Assembly (NCBI GenBank): GCA_016200155.1
Contig: JACQFG010000092.1
Span: 1 to 7,058, forward strand
Direction of reading: 5' to 3'
Source: Planctomycetota bacterium
GTDB taxonomy: Bacteria > Planctomycetota > Planctomycetia > Gemmatales > Gemmataceae
Length of the DNA stretch: 7,058 nucleotides
This document shows, one piece after another, positions 5,789-7,058 of this stretch. The first letter of the stretch is position 1. Every line of letters begins with the position of its first letter. Below the pieces are notes generated by a model. It did not search any database, was not told the DNA's origin, and worked only from the letters and a program-made list of their open reading frames with translations. The position numbers and the translations under genes are program-made.

Positions 5789-5877
5789 CCGTTTGGCGTG
5801 GTGCGGGCGGCTCGCCTGCACGCTTTCGGCGTGTAGCCGCTGTTGTGCAGGCGAGCCGCCCGCACCACGGCAGACGG
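5789..5877. repeat. Very strong intergenic hairpin with 33-base arms
   Basis: Arms 5789-5821 and 5845-5877 match as an inverted repeat at 31 of 33 positions; the inner 25 bases (5797-5821 with 5845-5869) are a perfect complement. The 23-base centre can itself fold: CACGC (5819-5823) with GCGTG (5829-5833), or CGGC (5827-5830) with GCCG (5836-5839). The right arm ends exactly one base before the stop codon of the DUF1573 gene (5880-5878). On the minus-strand transcript the stem is followed by A-rich sequence, not a U-tract, so it is not a standard terminator for that gene. It resembles a dispersed hairpin repeat or a MITE-like element. Confidence 0.85.
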
Positions 5878-6828
5878 CTAATCCTGGCGCAGCACGACCG
5901 GGATTGCCAGCACCATCGCCGGTTCGATGAGCTGCACGCGCACGACGGCGTTGCCCGACGCTGCCTTCGCGGGATCGACGCGAATCCGCAGCGTCGCATC
6001 GTTGCCGGGGCCCGCTGCCCAGGTGCATGTAATGCCGGGTTGATCCGCCTCGGCGCTGCCGACGCGTATCGCCTTATCGCCGAGCGCGCGCAGCCTGACG
6101 AGCTGCGAGCCGGCGCCGCGAATCTCGACCTTGTCGGGCGACGCGCTCACCTCGGCGCGGTTGGCGCGGATCAGCGTGATCGGCACTTGCAGATGGCGAT
6201 AATTCGGATCGTCGGTGTAGATGTTGAGCATCTCCTCCTGCCGTGCCGCCGTCAGCGCGGATCGGCTGACTTCGAGCGTGACCTTCGTGACGCCGCCGTC
6301 CGTCGGGTGAAGGTGAACGCGAATGGCCGGGGACGACGCGAGCACCGATACGACCTTCAATGACGTCGCGCGGTGGTCCTTGATCGTCAGCTCCTGCTTA
6401 AGTGTGGTCTCGACGGTGAGCGCGACGATCGATGGCTCGACGGTCACCTCATTGCGAATGGTGGCCGCGACGATCAGCGCGACCTCGGCGGTGCGATCGG
6501 CCTGGCGGTATTGCACGTGGGCCTGCCAGGTTCGGCTGCCGTTGGGCTGGCCGAGCGTGCGCAGGTTCATGAGCAGCATGCCTTTTTCGCCCGGTTGATA
6601 CGTGCGTTTGTCGAGCACCGGTTGCAGGCAGCCGCAGCCCAGGCGGATATCGGTGATCGTGATCGGCTCGGCCGCCTCGTTGACGAAGTCGAAGCGGTGC
6701 TGATAGACCGGACCGCCGCGCAGTTCGCCGAGGTTGGCGGTCAGCTGCGTGAATCGCAACTGGGCGTCCGCGAGCGCAGGGAACGCGAGTATCAGGACGA
6801 GTGCGAACCAGGGCCGTTTGGTCAACAT
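5878..6828 (-). CDS. Exported DUF1573-domain protein
   Basis: The protein has 316 residues. I chose the ATG at 6828 because it gives a clean signal peptide (MLTKRPWFALVLILAFPALADA, cut after ADA at about residue 22), with GGAG upstream; an earlier ATG at 6969 would add 47 non-signal residues. There is no lipobox cysteine, so it is probably soluble in the periplasm or outside the cell. DUF1573 is an immunoglobulin-like (ASH-type) beta-sandwich; its hallmarks are HRFDFVNEAAEPITITDIRLGCGC (45-67, with C65 and C67) and YQPGEKG (77-83). A second beta-sandwich half follows, with YTDDPNYRHLQVPI (204-217) typical of the domain end, then a further beta-rich part to the C-terminus. The molecular function of DUF1573 proteins is not established. 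It is a stand-alone gene with its own likely promoter, followed at once by the strong hairpin. Confidence 0.88.
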   Translation of the reverse strand: MLTKRPWFALVLILAFPALADAQLRFTQLTANLGELRGGPVYQHRFDFVNEAAEPITITDIRLGCGCLQPVLDKRTYQPGEKGMLLMNLRTLGQPNGSRTWQAHVQYRQADRTAEVALIVAATIRNEVTVEPSIVALTVETTLKQELTIKDHRATSLKVVSVLASSPAIRVHLHPTDGGVTKVTLEVSRSALTAARQEEMLNIYTDDPNYRHLQVPITLIRANRAEVSASPDKVEIRGAGSQLVRLRALGDKAIRVGSAEADQPGITCTWAAGPGNDATLRIRVDPAKAASGNAVVRVQLIEPAMVLAIPVVLRQD

Positions 6829-6858
6829 GGGAGGGTTCTCCGTTCTCAAGGGGAACGG

Positions 6859-6887
6859 AAGATAGCGACGGCGGGATTCAAATACAA
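6859..6887 (-). promoter_or_regulatory. Possible sigma70-type promoter of the DUF1573 gene
   Basis: On the minus strand, TTGTAT (6887-6882) and TATCTT (6864-6859) are separated by exactly 17 bases and lie about 30-60 bases before the ATG at 6828. They match the -35 and -10 consensus at 3 and 4 of 6 positions. A better -35 hexamer, TTGACT (6894-6889), is seven bases further out and too far from this -10 box. The assignment is tentative. Confidence 0.3.
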
Positions 6888-6932
6888 GAGTCAAAAACCC
6901 AGTATGACGTTGTATGACCTGAACTCCCATGA

Positions 6933-6989
6933 CCGTCAACAAACGGTTCTTTTCGGTCCGTGACGGCATGGCTCTCCGTCAACAAACGG
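6933..6989. repeat. Paired 14-bp direct repeats with a central palindrome
   Basis: CCGTCAACAAACGG occurs at 6933-6946 and again at 6976-6989, identical and 43 bp apart. Each copy has CCGT/ACGG ends that can pair across a 6-base centre. Between them is CCGTGACGG (6958-6966), a palindrome with the same ends. The block lies between the DUF1573 promoter and a possible divergent gene at 7007, so it could be an operator for either or both, or a small repeat element. Confidence 0.6.
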
Positions 6990-7006
6990 CTTTTAGGGGA
7001 GCTGCC

Positions 7007-7058
7007 ATGATCTGGCACTTCCCCCCGACACCCCTGCGAGTTGGGATTTCCTCGAAAA
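7007..7058 (+). CDS. Possible start of a divergent gene, cut off by window edge
   Basis: An ATG at 7007 is preceded by AGGGGAG five bases upstream, a strong Shine-Dalgarno match, and the frame stays open to the window end (MIWHFPPTPLRVGISSK, 17 codons). The segment is too short to recognise a product. If real, it is divergent from the DUF1573 gene and shares the repeat-bearing region 6933-6989. The Shine-Dalgarno match and open frame could be chance. Confidence 0.3.
   Translation, partial: MIWHFPPTPLRVGISSK

Noticed and set aside
5789..5877. The long hairpin as an intrinsic terminator of the DUF1573 gene
   Set aside because: On the minus-strand transcript the stem is followed by an A-rich run, not U residues; the T-run lies on the wrong side.
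5703..5999. N-terminal extension of the importer protein to an ATG at 5999
   Set aside because: It would translate the hairpin and the end of the DUF1573 gene, gives Arg/Cys-rich sequence without a domain, and buries the signal peptide 99 residues inside the protein.
1..7058. CRISPR array, insertion sequence, tRNA or rRNA genes
   Set aside because: No regularly spaced direct-repeat array, transposase reading frame or structural RNA sequence was seen on either strand.

Overview
The window looks like a stretch of a GC-rich bacterial chromosome, most likely a planctomycete or a related lineage. The reasons are a secreted DUF1573 protein, a substrate-binding/permease fusion for polar amino acids, LarE followed by a small lineage-type hypothetical protein, weak or absent Shine-Dalgarno sequences at some starts, and several different hairpin-type intergenic repeats in 7 kb. 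The taxon is an inference from gene content; there is no rRNA or marker gene to prove it. Every gene I can support is on the minus strand, except a possible plus-strand gene start at the right edge.

Reading along the minus strand (right to left): (1) 6828-5878 encodes an exported DUF1573 protein. (2) A 175-bp gap holds a very strong hairpin (5789-5877). (3) 5702-4230 encodes a fused periplasmic amino-acid-binding protein and permease starting at a TTG codon; its stop overlaps by one base the ATG of its ATPase (4230-3484). Together they should form a complete polar amino-acid ABC importer. (4) A second long hairpin (3411-3478) separates the importer from larE (3389-2529), a PP-loop ATP pyrophosphatase/sulfur transferase of nickel-pincer-nucleotide biosynthesis. 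larE overlaps by ATGA a 91-residue protein of unknown function (2532-2257). (5) A 301-bp intergenic region holds two inverted copies of a REP-like hairpin plus a promoter region with phased GCACG repeats. (6) A compact two-gene unit follows: a 138-residue unknown protein (1955-1539), then a 291-residue protein with an R-x4-H motif in a HEPN-like setting (1530-655). (7) The left edge carries the first 172 codons of a TatD-like metal-dependent hydrolase (518 to beyond base 1).

The clearest functional modules are the amino-acid importer (binding protein, membrane domain and ATPase all present) and the coupled larE/91-aa pair. The least explained module is the two-gene unit at 655-1955. It has HEPN character, is richer in A+T at least in places, has its own promoter, and is bracketed by copies of an 11-bp word (TGCACGATTAT) that also lies in the promoter of the TatD-like gene. 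It could be a toxin-antitoxin or phage-defence cassette, but that is a hypothesis. The other notable layer is non-coding: three unrelated hairpin families and a pair of 14-bp direct repeats fill almost every gap between genes.
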